A stretch of DNA of 64,000 bases. Origin: Moniliophthora roreri. Taxonomy: Eukaryota; Basidiomycota; Agaricomycetes; Agaricales; Marasmiaceae. The stretch lies in the NCBI GenBank assembly GCA_001466705.2, contig LATX02000197.1, positions 372,001 through 436,000 on the forward strand. The letters run 5' to 3'. How positions within the stretch are numbered: position 1 is the first letter of the stretch; each line of letters begins with the position of its first letter. The notes under the pieces were generated by a model. It was not told the origin of the DNA, did not search any database, and worked only from the letters and a program-made list of their open reading frames with translations. Below are positions 23,255-40,101 of the stretch, piece by piece. Made by a program: the position numbers and the translations under genes.

Positions 23255-25166
23255 GTCTTGGGCAATCGAATCAATTCGTGAGTGCTGTTGCTTCTTTTTG
23301 TTGTCGCCTTTCATGTACCTGACTCCCATACCGTCTGTAGGTTTTACAAAAGTATCCATCCATTCACTCATTATTTATCTGCTGTAAATAAGACGAACAT
23401 TCTTCAACACCAACCACCACCATCTAAATTATTCTTTTTTTTTTTTTTCCGGAAATGCTGGAACGGGAACGGGAACGGGAACGGAGATGGAAGGTTTATA
23501 GGCTCAGTCGGTGGAGCGTTCTGTCTGGAGGATTTTCTCATTTCATGTTCACTTTCTTGACCTCTTTTTCCCTTTTTTGCCCTTAATATCTTGGAACGCA
23601 TCTTATATCTACTCTACGGCGTACAATTACTTTTCTCTGTCTCTCTCTGTCTCTCTCTCTCCATCTGCGTTTTACTTTACGCTGATTTCTCTATGCTTAA
23701 TTCTCTTGCTCCCTCTTGTAGCCCTTCTTGACATTTTGTTGTGGATCGTATGATAGGCAGTATACTACGACGTCCTGGTATTGTTACCTTTTCTTTTACT
23801 TACTACTCTCCCTCTCTCTCTCTATCACCTGTGTAGCATTGACATGAACCAATATTGTTTCCCTCGATCCGCATGCAAAGTCCGAATCCAATTCTCATAC
23901 CAGTACATATCATGAAACTCTGGGTTTGTACCATTGGTAATCCAATTTATGCGCGCGGTCCCCAACAAAAAATAGGTACAAGTCCTCATAAACTCCGGAT
24001 GCGTAAAGGGAAACTCGGCCTTTGAAGAGGATTCTGGAAAAACCTTGTCGCGTGCTGCGTCACTGTCCCCAAGCTCCGTTTGCGTGCTCCTCGATCACCT
24101 GGAGAGCGAGTTGCCGTCGCGTCGATATAGTAGGGAGTGGAGCTAGTGGAGTCGCGTTGACACATTTCCTTCTCATTGCGATTGTGTCAAAGGCTAGCGA
24201 ATTACTGCAAGGGAAAAAAAAAAAGCTCTATTCGCCTCCCCTTTGGTAACTCTCAGAGCTCCCAGTTTTAGCTAGATTCAGGCCCCGCTGAGTCGACTTA
24301 ACGCCACAAGGAGGAGACTACTAATCCAAACTAGAGATTTGAATGTAGATCCTGACCTTGACGACGTGGCCAGCCCTGCACATCACAGTGTGGAAAGCAT
24401 TGATTCGTTTTCTTTGAAGGCGGATGAAGGAGGATAGTTTACTTGCTTACATGTGGCTGAATGTACAAAAGTAAGTATGTTTCAAGGCAAGGACGCGTCT
24501 CTCGACAGACAGGGGACGCCAAATTTCTTGCCCCCCCCAAACAAGTCCTTCAAAGGTCCACGGATATTGCGGACCCGCCAGGAACTCGGACACATCTGAT
24601 TCTTGATTCTTCCATCGTCGTGAATTTGGGGATCTCGGAGATCCCAAGATCCAACAATCACAAGCTACTAGCCAGAGATTCGATGACGATGCAAAAAATT
24701 TGACAACGTGACGGATTCTGAAGATGAAGCGCGAGGTTCGAACTTCGCTGTCGGAGTCATCCTCATTCCGTTTTGTCGATAAAATCCTACTACTCGCCAA
24801 GTCCGACTGTCCGAGGCCCCTTGCTTTTTTCTCACTTTGATACGAGGACCGCCACATGTTTTTTTACTTGCTCACCAAGTCGCCGAGTGAAATGCCACAC
24901 TCAATGAGTATATGTTCATTCCAGCGCGTAATGGAGACTCCGTATCATGGACAACCTGGGGAACGAACGCGAGTGTCAGAATCAACGTGAAAGAAAAAGA
25001 GTAAAAATATCAAACGCCCGCCATGGAAGAGATGTCATCTGAATGCTTTTTGTAGTTGGAGGTGGACGTCTCACGGAACATATTTAGCTGGCCGGGACGG
25101 ACGCTTCCTTGATTCAATCAACTAGAACAAACTTGGAGCATATTCACTGAGGGAATAATTGTATTC
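23255..25166. other. Intergenic, no gene recognised
   Basis: This is the 3' flank of the zinc-finger gene with several pyrimidine-rich tracts (T-run near 23433, CT tracts near 23640 and 23810) and a short hexamer array. The 136-codon minus frame at 24447-24857 has no motif and overlaps a plus frame; I do not support it. Confidence 0.45.
23460..23484. repeat. GGAACG hexamer array
   Basis: About four tandem copies of GGAACG follow directly after a T-run. This is a simple-sequence repeat; no function is evident. Confidence 0.75.
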
Positions 25167-25790
25167 CTATATAGTGCTCCACGCATGATCAACGTCCAAC
25201 AAGGATAATCGAGCTGACGCGAGGAGCAACAAAACATCGGCGGTTAGAGCAGGGTCTGCACCTTTTCCCAGCCTAATAGTCCGTTGGCTAGGACCGCTTT
25301 GGTGTCCATTCCTGACGAAGGTTGAGTGCAGGTTCTGAGATCTGTTGAAGCGAATAGACTTACTCCTGGGACATATGGCATTACGCCGAATGCCCTCGTC
25401 TTTATACAACCGCACAGCGTTCTCGATGACACTTACCTATACGGAAATGCGTGTTAAGGAAAATGGCGAGAACATTCACCAAGGCATACTTACTGGCCGT
25501 ATACTCCTATAACAGCGCCACTAGTCGTCGCTTTACTACACATGGTGATTATGCTACCTCCCGCTGGATTCCGTATCTTCATGAAGTGCAAAACTTGCCT
25601 CATCAGCCTCATATGAGCAGTGAATTTGACTGCAAAAATCGATCCCAGACTGCATCATCTAGTACGTCAACGCCAGACGATGCATCCAGAATGCCTCCAA
25701 CGTTGATAAGAGTGTCGATACGGGGATCAAATGCATCTCGACAGACCGATACGATGCAGCAGGACATATGCCGCCCGCTGCGTTGGTGAT
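25167..25790 (-). pseudogene. Short-chain dehydrogenase/reductase (SDR) relic
   Basis: Pieces in different minus-strand frames line up in order with an SDR: RIDTLINVGG (the NNAG region), DDAVWDRF, GGSIITMCSKATTSGAVIGVYG (the catalytic Ser region), ASKYALVNVLAIFLN, then DEGIRRNAICP and a C-terminal LDVDHAWSTI before a stop. The frame breaks within the catalytic Tyr-x-x-x-Lys motif near 25495, where two bases seem lost between YG and ASK, and again just before the AHMRLMRQ helix. No Rossmann glycine motif is found upstream. The gene is therefore dead and lacks its 5' end. Short introns may explain one break but not all. Confidence 0.65.
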
Positions 25791-27012
25791 GGATAGCAGC
25801 CTGAAAGCGTGGTTAGAAACTGGGGTGGTGCGCGCTGATAGAATCACTTGCCGAACGTTTCATCGGAACCTGGGAGGAAAGTGAGATTCTAACGAACACT
25901 TCCAGGCTAGGCTGTACTGGGCATTGTCATATCAAGCTTGTCGGTGTATTCCAAATTCCATTCGTGAAGATGATTCGTCCCAACGATAACGAGTACTTCA
26001 TATCTGCTGATCTCTGGAGGGTTCGGGCTGTCCGGACATAACGGTCTGCAGTTCCACAGTCAATCATGTAAGAGGACTGCTTTTCAAGATTAAATGAGAT
26101 GGATTGAGAGTAAAATGAAAGCCTGAAACGTACCTAACGCCGTGTTCCATTCCAGAGCCAACAACTCGAACGGTATATTGAGTTTGTCTGCCCTAGATTC
26201 CGTGGTGTGTGGTATGAGAAGTATAGAGCGAGCGAGTTAAAAATGAGCCGCAATTCCGTCAAATCCAAAATATCAGAGTAGTGCACAGACGATCGAACAA
26301 CCTGCATCGCTATGGTTCGGATCGAGTTCGGATTGGACAGAGGTGCCACAGCTTCCGTGGTGAAGATAGTGGTGAAAGTGAGTCTCGGTGCTACAGGCAT
26401 TCGGTGATCCTCAAACGTCCTGGATGTACCCGATAGCGTGTGAGACAAAACACATATGCAGCAGAAAGGCTTCAAACTGATCACGGAACAGTGCAGAACG
26501 CAAGCGGGACGGGCTGGTGATGCAGCTTAGCACGGAGCATAGAAGAAAGAAGGGACGCAGACAGACCTCTTCATTGAAATTTTCATCCTTCCCGTCATCC
26601 GACTCGTTCATCTTGTAACCCTCGCTAGTCGGCGCTGTCGAACTTCGAAGAAAGGCCCCTTCCCGCTCCAGGATGACGTTCTTTATGCCTTGTTGGTGTA
26701 GAAACGGAAAGAAAAATGAGATGGAACGAGAGAGAACCCTAGTATTATTCTGCGAATGGCCAGACAAATAAAAAATTGATGCATACCTATGTGTCGCCGT
26801 GATCCACATCGCAATCAAAAATATTAATGACTTTGTGTACTAGTAGTATATTGAGACTAGATGAGCTTGCGTGTCCTGGCATTGATGGTTTGCAGACTTT
26901 GTATAGGGAAGGGGAAGAAGGACAATATTTAACGAGCTATCTGAGTTCAAGTTGGCGCTGACGCCGCGACGCCGACCTTTACCCAGTCTTCAACACCGAC
27001 GGTATATATGAT
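25791..27012. other. Unassigned region between relics
   Basis: Two overlapping minus-strand frames of 116 and 135 codons (26134-26484 and 26411-26818) have no recognised family. They may be decayed gene parts, but I cannot support a gene. Confidence 0.35.
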
Positions 27013-27504
27013 CTACATCTGCTGTTGATAAATGGAATCGATTGACTCGGCACTGAACACTGCTACTATCCCAAGTTCGTCCCCTCTGGGTGCACATTTA
27101 ACTCTCAAGGGGTGCTCCGCGACAACTTCTACTTCTGAGAACACCGCATCCAGTTGGTTCACCAGGCGACTCCTTTCAACGCTACCCACGATGGTATCAT
27201 CAGAGCCCGTAAGGTCGTTGATAGTGGTCAACGCAATCTCGTTACGAGCGAAAGGCTCTATGAATGAAGTCCATCCTGAACCTCCGTAGAGCACAAGGGA
27301 AGCAGCGCTGAATTTCCAGCTGCGTCCCGGAACAGTCGAGCTTCCAGTGGCTTTTCCACTTTTGTCGAGTACCCGTCCATAACCATCTTCCTTCAGCCGC
27401 TTAGACTTTCGGTCGGAGAAGACAATCGTTTTGGATAACTGTGTAGCTGCGTCATGATATCTGCTGTAAACAGCAACGATATACCGTGCTACTCCCAAAC
27501 TCCC
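27013..27504 (-). CDS. Hypothetical open frame fused downstream of the kinase relic
   Basis: A minus-strand frame of about 160 codons begins just where similarity to the FunK1 kinase ends. It is hydrophilic, has no motif that I recognise and no signal peptide. It may be an unrelated gene fragment joined when the kinase copy lost its catalytic part. Confidence 0.2.
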   Translation of the reverse strand, partial: GSLGVARYIVAVYSRYHDAATQLSKTIVFSDRKSKRLKEDGYGRVLDKSGKATGSSTVPGRSWKFSAASLVLYGGSGWTSFIEPFARNEIALTTINDLTGSDDTIVGSVERSRLVNQLDAVFSEVEVVAEHPLRVKCAPRGDELGIVAVFSAESIDSIYQQQM

Positions 27505-28213
27505 AACATGTGAGAGCGAGAAAAGAACCAAAATCTGGGGTTGGTGTGTTCGACTGTCATTCCAAATGTAAATCTACGAACCCATTACATGCCGAGGATT
27601 TTGAAAATGTATGAGAAACGCATGAAATTGGGACTCCGGAGGAAAATGGTTGCTCACATTATCTCTACCGGTTTCCTGAATCCCCCCGGCACCTTCTAAA
27701 CCCTCCGTAACGACACGCGCCTCCAGAAGAAGACCATCGGTATCAGGCTTGTGGTCCCCTTGATCCCCTTCCGACAGTGCCAACTTGATGGGTTTGCTGG
27801 AGAACTTGAACAGAGGCCTCACTCCCTCGGCCTCCTCCGCTTCAAGTACTGCATTGAGGCAGGCACCCAGCAGTTGGTACATTTGGTCTTCCGTTGATTG
27901 TTGAACTGTTTATTCGATTTCCCCTTCTTCAACTGGTTGAACTTCAAATCTTTCCACCCTTCCTTTGATAAAGTTCTATTCCCTATCAGCTTCTTGTAGA
28001 CCTTAGAGGCGGTCTTCTTATCGACGGGAGGAGGACACGAGGACATGAAGTACTCGAAAGGTACTTTTGGAATGCTGGGACCAATATCGTCACGTACGAT
28101 ATTCCTAATGGTGTCCATGTTCGTACGAGCTTCGAAGGATTAGCAGCTTTATAGCTCTCGGCGTTTCGTGCGATGCTGATGCGGGGTTCACTAGCGGTTG
28201 CGCTGTGTTGGAC
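27505..28213 (-). pseudogene. FunK1 kinase relic, N-terminal region only
   Basis: The minus strand matches the N-terminal third of the intact kinase at 8.1-10.7 kb: a start like MSNTAQPLVNPAS, then GPSIPKVPFEYF, PPVDKKTASKVY, LSKEGWKDLKFNQLKKGKS, NAVLEAEEAEG, LFKFSS and DTDGLLLEARVVT. These blocks lie in shifted frames, with a stop soon after the first block. The match ends in the stretch that encodes the SHVF segment in the intact gene; the ATP site, HRD loop and activation segment are absent. Similarity also covers about 60 bases upstream of the ATG. It is a truncated, frameshifted duplicate. Confidence 0.75.
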
Positions 28214-28631
28214 ATGGCAAGCATAGATAAGTAACCTAATTGTGAGCGGAACAAAGCACAGCTGCCACAGAAAACAACTCAAGCGCTCAGCTCCGAGTCC
28301 AAGCAAAGTGTTCGTTCTTTGACAGACAAGTGGCTTAGTACAATCAGTCGTTTTTAACCCAGAGAGTATGAGTTGTTTTGTAGAAAATGGCAACTCGACC
28401 ATGGACAGTACGAGTCAACAAATCTCCCAAATCCGCCTTACTGTATACTTGAGCCATCTTGTAAGCAGGATCTTACGACTTGCTGGTAAACTGTATACTG
28501 TATATAATCACTTCACAGGTAGGCTGTAAGGCTATACAAGCAACTACAAGAGCTTGAAGACAAACCAGTTTCCGGCTCATAGGAATCAACCGAGATTGAG
28601 AAAGTTCAAGAATTCAGATCATTGGATTACA
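28214..28631. other. Intergenic
   Basis: This holds the 5' flank of the kinase relic and the 3' flank of the membrane-protein gene. Nothing coding is supported. Confidence 0.4.
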
Positions 28632-30013
28632 CTACTTCTGTGTGGTGTATATATCGCCAGTGCCATTTCCATCTATGTGATGCATACAGACTTCGCTAGG
28701 CTCCCTTCGAGCCCATTTTGCGGGATCGTTGAGGAGGATAACTTCATCAGGGATCGAGGCACCATTCGAGTCCCAGTAAGACTTTCGGAGATAAACAACC
28801 ACAATGAGGAGGGAAGGATAGATTCCCTACCCAACGATTTAGGCGTCACTAGAGTCAGACAGGAAGTGTGCAGTGACTCACTACTAGTTGTGCACCGGCA
28901 GCTAGTAAGTTGCAAGATATTGCAGCTTCTGCAAAGGTTCTTTCATCGGGTAAAATGAAGTCAATCAGACCTAGGAACTTTGTAGGGCATGACTTTGTGA
29001 ATTGAATAGGCGAACCAGAAATCCAACGCACCCATAATAGTGAGTAGATGGCACCAGTCTCAACGACGAGGTAAAGAACCCTTTCCTGTAGGGTTGGGTG
29101 CCCACTCGATAGATACTTCTTGATTGCTTTCCGGTGCCGCCTGCGGGACGTCAAATAGCAACACCAGAAACCATTGTGCTTGACCCACCATGTTTTATAT
29201 CCGAGGGAACCCGTAGCGGCGAGATTGGTTACTCCAGAGGAAATATATGAAAGCAGTACCATTGGTCCACACTTCGGGCTAATTTCATTCGAGCCAGTTC
29301 CAAGTCTACATCCCAAAAAGCTAATATTTGCCGCTTTTGCTTTCGTTGAATGACAATCTTTTCCTCGTACTTGAAGGTCACGTACTTGCTGTGGTCAATA
29401 ACAAAAGTGACAGCACGCAAACAATTTTGCGGTTTCCGGTCCACAAGGTGCAAGCCCTCCATACCACTACGCAGTCCGCTATGACAACCTGCAGAAGACT
29501 ATCAGCCCGCCGAGAAGAAAGGTATGTAAATGGAAAGCCTACGCTAAAATAGAAAAGTAATACGTCCGTGGTACTGAAGAGAAGGTCATTTGTCTCGACT
29601 CCTGCTTCGGTATCTATCGCGAGAGTCGGCAGTATTCCAAGCTTGTCTCGAATGAACACCATTCTCAAAGCCAGGAGCGTCGTGGATAACACAAATATGC
29701 TCAGCATAGCGGCGAGCAGCCCCACTTTGGTCGTTCTACTGATAGAGTCCTTCCTCCTGTGTTATCGTCGTAAAGGCTGCATAAATCTAAATCAACCCGA
29801 CTCATACCATAGAATAGGTATGGCGCAGGAAATCAGCACCGAGTGAACACCTGTAAAAAAACAGTGCAAAAGTCAGAATTTCACAAATACCCCAGACGGG
29901 AATGACGAACCGTACAGAAGAGCGGATACCAAGAGCGCTATAGATCCCAAGAGTATGAGACCGCATGATCGAGCCAACATACCATGAAAATCAGATTCCT
30001 GGGTAGAGGGCAT
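28632..30013 (-). CDS. Multi-span membrane protein of the Agaricomycete 7TM family
   Basis: A minus-strand integral membrane protein of unknown role, of a type abundant in mushroom-forming fungi. An ATG at 30013 starts a first helix (GLILLGSIALLVSALLYG); small introns at 29851-29910 and 29757-29807 join in frame to helices two and three (LLAAMLSIFVLSTTLLALRM). The family hallmark VIADCVVVWRACTLW follows, then VTNLAATGSLGYKTWW, a basic loop, VVETGAIYSLLW and, after an intron whose donor is GTAGTG near 28882, the terminal helix GIYPSLLIVVVYLRKSYW. A 75-base stretch just before VIADC could be a frame-neutral intron. I could not find a clean splice linking the fourth helix to the next exon around 29300-29410, so a lesion there cannot be excluded. 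Possible receptor-like or structural role; unproven. Confidence 0.65.
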
Positions 30014-30359
30014 TGGGGGGTGGAAGAGGATTGCAACAGAGAATATGATCACTGCATTATGAAGATGATGGTGAGCCGCAGCGCATCAGTACGGGAAGCA
30101 AGGGGATACATAATTGACTGATCGGGACGAAGAGTGTGATGGGAGGTACTCGGAGGTACTCTGCTCAGCGTTTCTGATGGCACTCTGAACACGTCTAAGA
30201 TCGGACTGTCATTTCAAGGCACTCAACAGTTACGGGGATAATTGATTGACCGATAATCCTACCAAACCGAACGCATCGGACTAGCTACCTGGCCTAGTAC
30301 TCCGCCCTCTGTCAACTGCAAAACAACAACCAAACTGTGAGATTCAGTAAGCATAACGT
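30014..30359. other. Intergenic between membrane-protein gene and Sec24 gene
   Basis: This is the promoter of the membrane-protein gene and the 3' flank of the Sec24 gene. No further gene is seen. Confidence 0.5.
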
Positions 30360-35494
<5,135 letters not shown>

Positions 35495-37346
35495 TTACGA
35501 GTTGAGGCCGTGAACCCCGCCCTCTACCTGTGCACTAGCAGTCCTGAGCTCGAAACGGACCTTGCCCTGAGAAACACCGTCACGGAGCTCATCGACGCTT
35601 TTAACGCCGATGTCCTGGAACGAGTGTTGCAGGCCAGCGTAAAGATAAGGTACAAAGGCCTTAATGCTTCCCTTATCTTGCACATCGCCACTGACACCCT
35701 GAGCAACCTTGACAGCGCTGTTTTCAGAGAAGTATCTCTGGGTAGCAGCGTTCTCGACTGTGGTGGCCTTTTGGGGCGTAGGATACTTGTTCGAGCCCGT
35801 AGGTGCGCCCTTGCCCTTGGTCGTCTTCTGTCCAGGTTTACCTTGCTCCATAGCCTCGAGGCTTCCCATACCACGATAAGCCTTGACCCTCTTACCCTCG
35901 TGGTAGAAGTATTCACCAGGAGCCTCCTCGGTTCCGGCCAAAAGGCCGCCCATCATGACCGCACCTGCACCAAGAGAGAGCGCCTTGACGATGTGACCGA
36001 CGTTACTGATACCACCGTCAGCAATGACCGGGACGCCAAATTTATTGGCGAATTCGGCGACGGCGTAGACGGCCGTAGCTTGCGGCCGACCGACGGCCAT
36101 GACCTCTTGGGTGATGCAGATGGATCCAGAGCCCATACCAATACGGAGACCATCGGCACCTGCCGCAATAAGAGAAGCAGCTTGTTCGCGAGTGACGACA
36201 TTTCCAGCGATAACCTCAAGTTTAGGGTAGGTGGCCTTGATCCAATGAATCATGTCAATCTGGAATATCGAATTTCCTTGCGACGAATCAAGGACGACGA
36301 TGTCGAGCCCAGCCTTCACGAGAAGGTCAAGGCGGTTTCGATCATTGAGTCGAGTACCGATGGCAGCAGCTGCGTACAGCTGCTTAGTTTCCGGATTCTT
36401 GGAAGCGAGGGGATAGGATTGGTTTTTAAGAAGGTCGGAACGAGCGAGGAGGGATACGAGGCGGCCTTCCTTATCAATGATAGGCAGCTTGCCTTTCTTA
36501 GAGTCGCGAAGAATGTCGTTGGCTTCCAGAAGGGTGATGCCTTGAGGAGCAGTCACCAGCTCAGTAACCATAACCTCAGAGAGGGGTGTAGACGGATCGC
36601 GGAATTGCACATCGCGAGAGGTGACGATTCCCACGAGTTTTCCGCCGACAGCGCCATTGTCTGCCGATTAAATAGGTCAGCATTAAATTCCGAAAGCTGC
36701 ATGTTGTAAAGCATGTTCAGAAATATTATGAGAGTTATCCGCAGATCACACAAATGCGTTACTCGGAAGAACGAAGGTTATAATGGAAAGTATCATCCCG
36801 AAACATCTGACACAGATCGATACGCACCGGTGATAGGAATACCGCAGAAACCGAGTCTAGCTTTAATGTCCAACACGTCCTCGACGAGATTGGAGGGAGA
36901 AAGAACAACGGGGTCGGAAATAAAACCGTTCTCGTGACGCTTCACTGCTCGGACCATAGCCGCCTGGCTTTCAGCAGGTTGATTGTGATGGATGACACCA
37001 ATACCACCAAGGAGCTAGATGTCAAGTCAGGTCACGCTCATTGATCGAGTAGATCGAAACGTACAGCCAATGCAATTGCCATTTCCGACTCGGTAACAGT
37101 ATCCATCGGACTACTCATGAATGGAGTTTTGAGGACAACATTCCGAGTGATGCGACTTTCCGTGTTGACTACAGAGGCCGGGAAGTCGATTTTTCCAGGT
37201 AGAAGTAGAAAATCATTGTAAGTGAGACCCCCATGGACCGTCGAGTCCATGAGGTCCTTTATGTCGAGCCCATCAGAGCGAGAGTAAGTCTTGAGATGCT
37301 CAAGGGCAGTTGAAGGGTCGAGGACAGTGCAAGGTTGAGAGGGCAT
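35495..37346 (-). CDS. Inosine-5'-monophosphate dehydrogenase
   Basis: IMPDH oxidises IMP to XMP with NAD, the rate-limiting step of guanine nucleotide synthesis in the cytosol. Three exons (37346-37065, 37014-36828, 36660-35495) give 544 residues, normal for fungi. The N-terminus has [17 protein letters not shown], then [12 protein letters not shown]. Tandem CBS domains lie around [12 protein letters not shown] and [19 protein letters not shown]. The barrel continues with [31 protein letters not shown] (containing the catalytic Cys), [20 protein letters not shown], the phosphate-binding [18 protein letters not shown] and the flap [10 protein letters not shown], and it ends with the short helix of the family. 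Val follows QEVMA where many IMPDHs have Cys; I see no obvious drug-resistance change. The second intron is 167 bases, longer than its neighbours. Confidence 0.97.
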
Positions 37347-38725
37347 GCGGGCGATTAAGCCAGTGTCCGATTACAAAATTTTTGGTTTTATACACTCAAT
37401 GTTTGCACGCTGCAAACAAATGAGCGTGGCGCCCACGTTTTTAGGCGCCAATTTTCTTCAACCACCGATAATGACTCAGGTCTCCAGCACACGACGAGGG
37501 TGCCCATCGGGCTTAGGCAGGATTTTCGATGGGCAACCGAGTGATGTGTAATAATGTCGTATGTAGATTATATTGGTCAGTCCCCTCGACTATCTTTTCC
37601 AAATATCGTCCTTATTCCCCCTTATGTTTCCGGATATTTTGGTTGGGCATTCGTCGACACGGATGACAGCGGACTCCCAGAAGGCGTGGAACTTGTGACA
37701 AACGGACTGTGCCGGCCAATTTCACGGTTGCCCATCAGGCTCAGGCCGCCACCTGCTAGATATGACGTTATTCCGCATTTTGTCTCCGGAGCCAGCGGCG
37801 ACCGAGCCATGGACTGGACTAACTCTGCCTCTGGCCCATGTTACGAGATTCCATACTTACATGTCTTCCCTTGGGTTGAATATTGAACTCACCCTCTCCA
37901 TAAGTATTCTCCTGTACCTGTAGATACTATACAAGTTTGAAATATAGGACCTTTGGAGGGATACTCATGGCATGAGGCATGTCAGAAAACAATAATCTTG
38001 AGGGTGGGATATGTGTATTGCGAACGATGGACCGGGAATATCCTCTATCCACAGCATATACTACTTCAAGTTGTGGAAATCTGAGATAGCAAATTAAGTT
38101 CACATATGCTTTGAATATAGATGGGTCATACAAGAGCTAAGATCCTTTATAGAACAAATAATAATGCAGATTGCTCATGGATGAGTTGAAGCCATGGCAT
38201 GCAATGTGTAATGGGCCGAAATGAAGTAGTACAACAACCAACACATTCATAGCTGAAGTGCTGAAGCCAGAACTCACAAAGATTATCCACTGCTCCTTTA
38301 CTAAAATGACTGTTGATGTGATTATTCTACTGAACACTGGTATTTTCTGGATCATAGTATCTCCCCAGACTTGGGTCTGTCCTCCCTCATGTATGGGCCT
38401 GCTTTATACTTACCATGATAGTTCCCTTAAGCATATGGAAGCATCAGGATTATTTCAAAATCAGGATTCACAGATATATGGGGGCACCACAACAGTCATA
38501 CAAAATAAGAGTAAACAGTATCACGACAGAATTCAACAGACCTAAGTGTAAATGTGAGAGGGACATGAAGGACTGTGGACCACTCACGCTGTAGGATGTG
38601 GGGACCGGGCCACTGGCAGTCCCAATTTGGCTTGAGTTTGGCACTCTCAAAAGAAGCTGACAAGTCCAGCAAAATTTCTGCCTAAGCCTGATGGGCAACC
38701 GTAGTCGCTCTCTACCATTAGTCTA
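37347..38725. other. Intergenic between the IMPDH gene and the retroelement nest
   Basis: Base composition changes from moderate GC to AT-rich near 37900. Short frames occur only as both-strand overlaps. No gene is recognised. Confidence 0.45.
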
Positions 38726-38730
38726 TTTTG
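38726..38730. repeat. Target-site duplication TTTTG, left copy
   Basis: Five bases immediately before the left LTR, matching the five bases immediately after the right LTR (56884-56888). Copia-type integrases make 5-bp duplications. Confidence 0.65.
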
Positions 38731-39111
38731 TGTTGAGACAGAACAGAGACATAAAGCACAGTGGAGTGTGCTCAACTCACATTTGTACAAGAGCTTGCTA
38801 GAACCTTGAGGGTTGTAGAGGTGTGATGTGCAGAGTAGTCAATGTAAATTGAACTGAGGAATGTAGCTACATACATGCTTGCTTTTATACTACTCTAAAG
38901 GATAAGTTCCATAGATAAACAGTGAAACCTAGTAAGCTATGAATGTAAGCTACTGAATACTTGTGAGACACAATAGAATCGTCTGACAGTAGAAGAAGCT
39001 ATACATGTGTCCTACATGAGTTCTACTGTATTGTACATGAGGCTACAATACTCCTACTGGATGAGAGAGCACTCTTATGACTATAGTGCAAGCTCCAGAG
39101 AAGCTCAGGAA
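38731..39111 (-). repeat. Copia LTR, left, truncated
   Basis: It begins TGTTGAGACAGAAC and matches the other LTR copies until 39111, where it stops and the GAG-pre-integrase-like fragment begins. Relative to the other copies it lacks about 30 bases between two GAGAC repeats near 38968, a simple slippage-type deletion. Confidence 0.75.
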
Positions 39112-39379
39112 TGTATATGGCCAAATCTGTTATAAGCAATTACAGGATCAGTTGATTTAATCTTGAAAGCAAGAATGGTAACTGCTTCATTCTGTTTAAC
39201 AGAGGAAGCATGTAGGTACATGTACCCATCTCTTTCTGGTTTTGCAAATAGCGACATAAAGAGTTTACCATTAGCTTTTGTAATTATAGAGGTTTCTGGG
39301 AATGAATATTTGATATCATAACTGTTTACGATATATTTATTCCCAGCTAGAAGTCTATGATTTGCTTTAGGCCAATAGA
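39105..39379 (-). pseudogene. Copia GAG-pre-integrase-like fragment
   Basis: A minus-strand frame with NGKLFMSLFAKPERDGYMYLH and ending ..RFGHIHS resembles the region ahead of the copia integrase (the LGH motif). It is cut on one side by the LTR remnant and on the other by an N at 39380. Only about 90 residues remain. Confidence 0.5.
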
Positions 39380-39380
39380 N
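39380..39380. other. Single-N assembly join 1
   Basis: After this N the sequence restarts within the LTR at the base equivalent to 38761, so the two sides are not continuous in any normal element. Confidence 0.85.
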
Positions 39381-39857
39381 GTGGAGTGTGCTCAACTCAC
39401 ATTTGTACAAGAGCTTGCTAGAACCTTGAGGGTTGTAGAGGTGTGATGTGCAGAGTAGTCAATGTAAATTGAACTGAGGAATGTAGCTACATACATGCTT
39501 GCTTTTATACTATTCTAAAGGACAAGTTCCATGGATAAACAGTGAAACCTAGTAAGCTATAGATGTAAGCTACTGAATACTTGTGAGACAAAGTATCCAA
39601 GAATAATGTGTCTTGAAGAGACACAATAGAATTGTCTGACAGTGGAAGAACCTATACATGTGTTCTACATGAGTTCTACTGTATTATACATGAGGCTACA
39701 ATATTCCTACTGGATGAGAGAGCACTCCTATGACTATAGTGCAAGCTCCGGAGAAGCTCAGGAACATACTTTGTAAGTTCCGTAGTTGATCACAGATGCA
39801 AGTAATACAATAACTAATCTATCTAGTTTAGTATAGTACAGGTACAGTGCTTCAACA
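39381..39857 (-). repeat. Copia LTR, 3' copy next to polypurine tract
   Basis: It matches the LTR from about 30 bases inside its left edge to the TTCAACA end. It is directly followed by CTCCCCCTCAC (39858-39868), the complement of a polypurine tract, which marks this as a 3' LTR of a minus-strand element. Confidence 0.75.
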
Positions 39858-39904
39858 CTCCCCCTCACTAAGTTTGTGATAAACTTTGTAGTGATTGAGC
39901 TATA

Positions 39905-40101
39905 TGGAGGAATCAGACTTAAAGGGTGTTATGTGATTGGTTGCAGCAGTATCAAGAGCCCATTCAATTGTTTGTGGTTCTACAGATACAACATTTTTAT
40001 CCACTAATTTTAGCCATCATACATTGTACAATGTTACTATTTACAGAGGTAGAAAGAAATTGTTCATCGAGCGCTGATGATTGCTCAGAATCAATGTTCG
40101 T
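39905..40101 (-). pseudogene. Copia gag-protease remnant
   Basis: On the minus strand, FSKLDILTNIDSEQSS leads through a frameshift near 40000 into SVEPQTIEWALDTAATNHIT, a copia aspartic-protease start with the catalytic Asp-Thr-Ala in place of Asp-Ser-Gly. It ends 40 bases before the polypurine tract, so everything from protease to RNase H is deleted. Confidence 0.6.

Noticed and set aside
24447..24857. 136-codon minus-strand open frame
   Set aside because: It overlaps an 80-codon plus frame, has no family motif, and sits in a gene-poor stretch.
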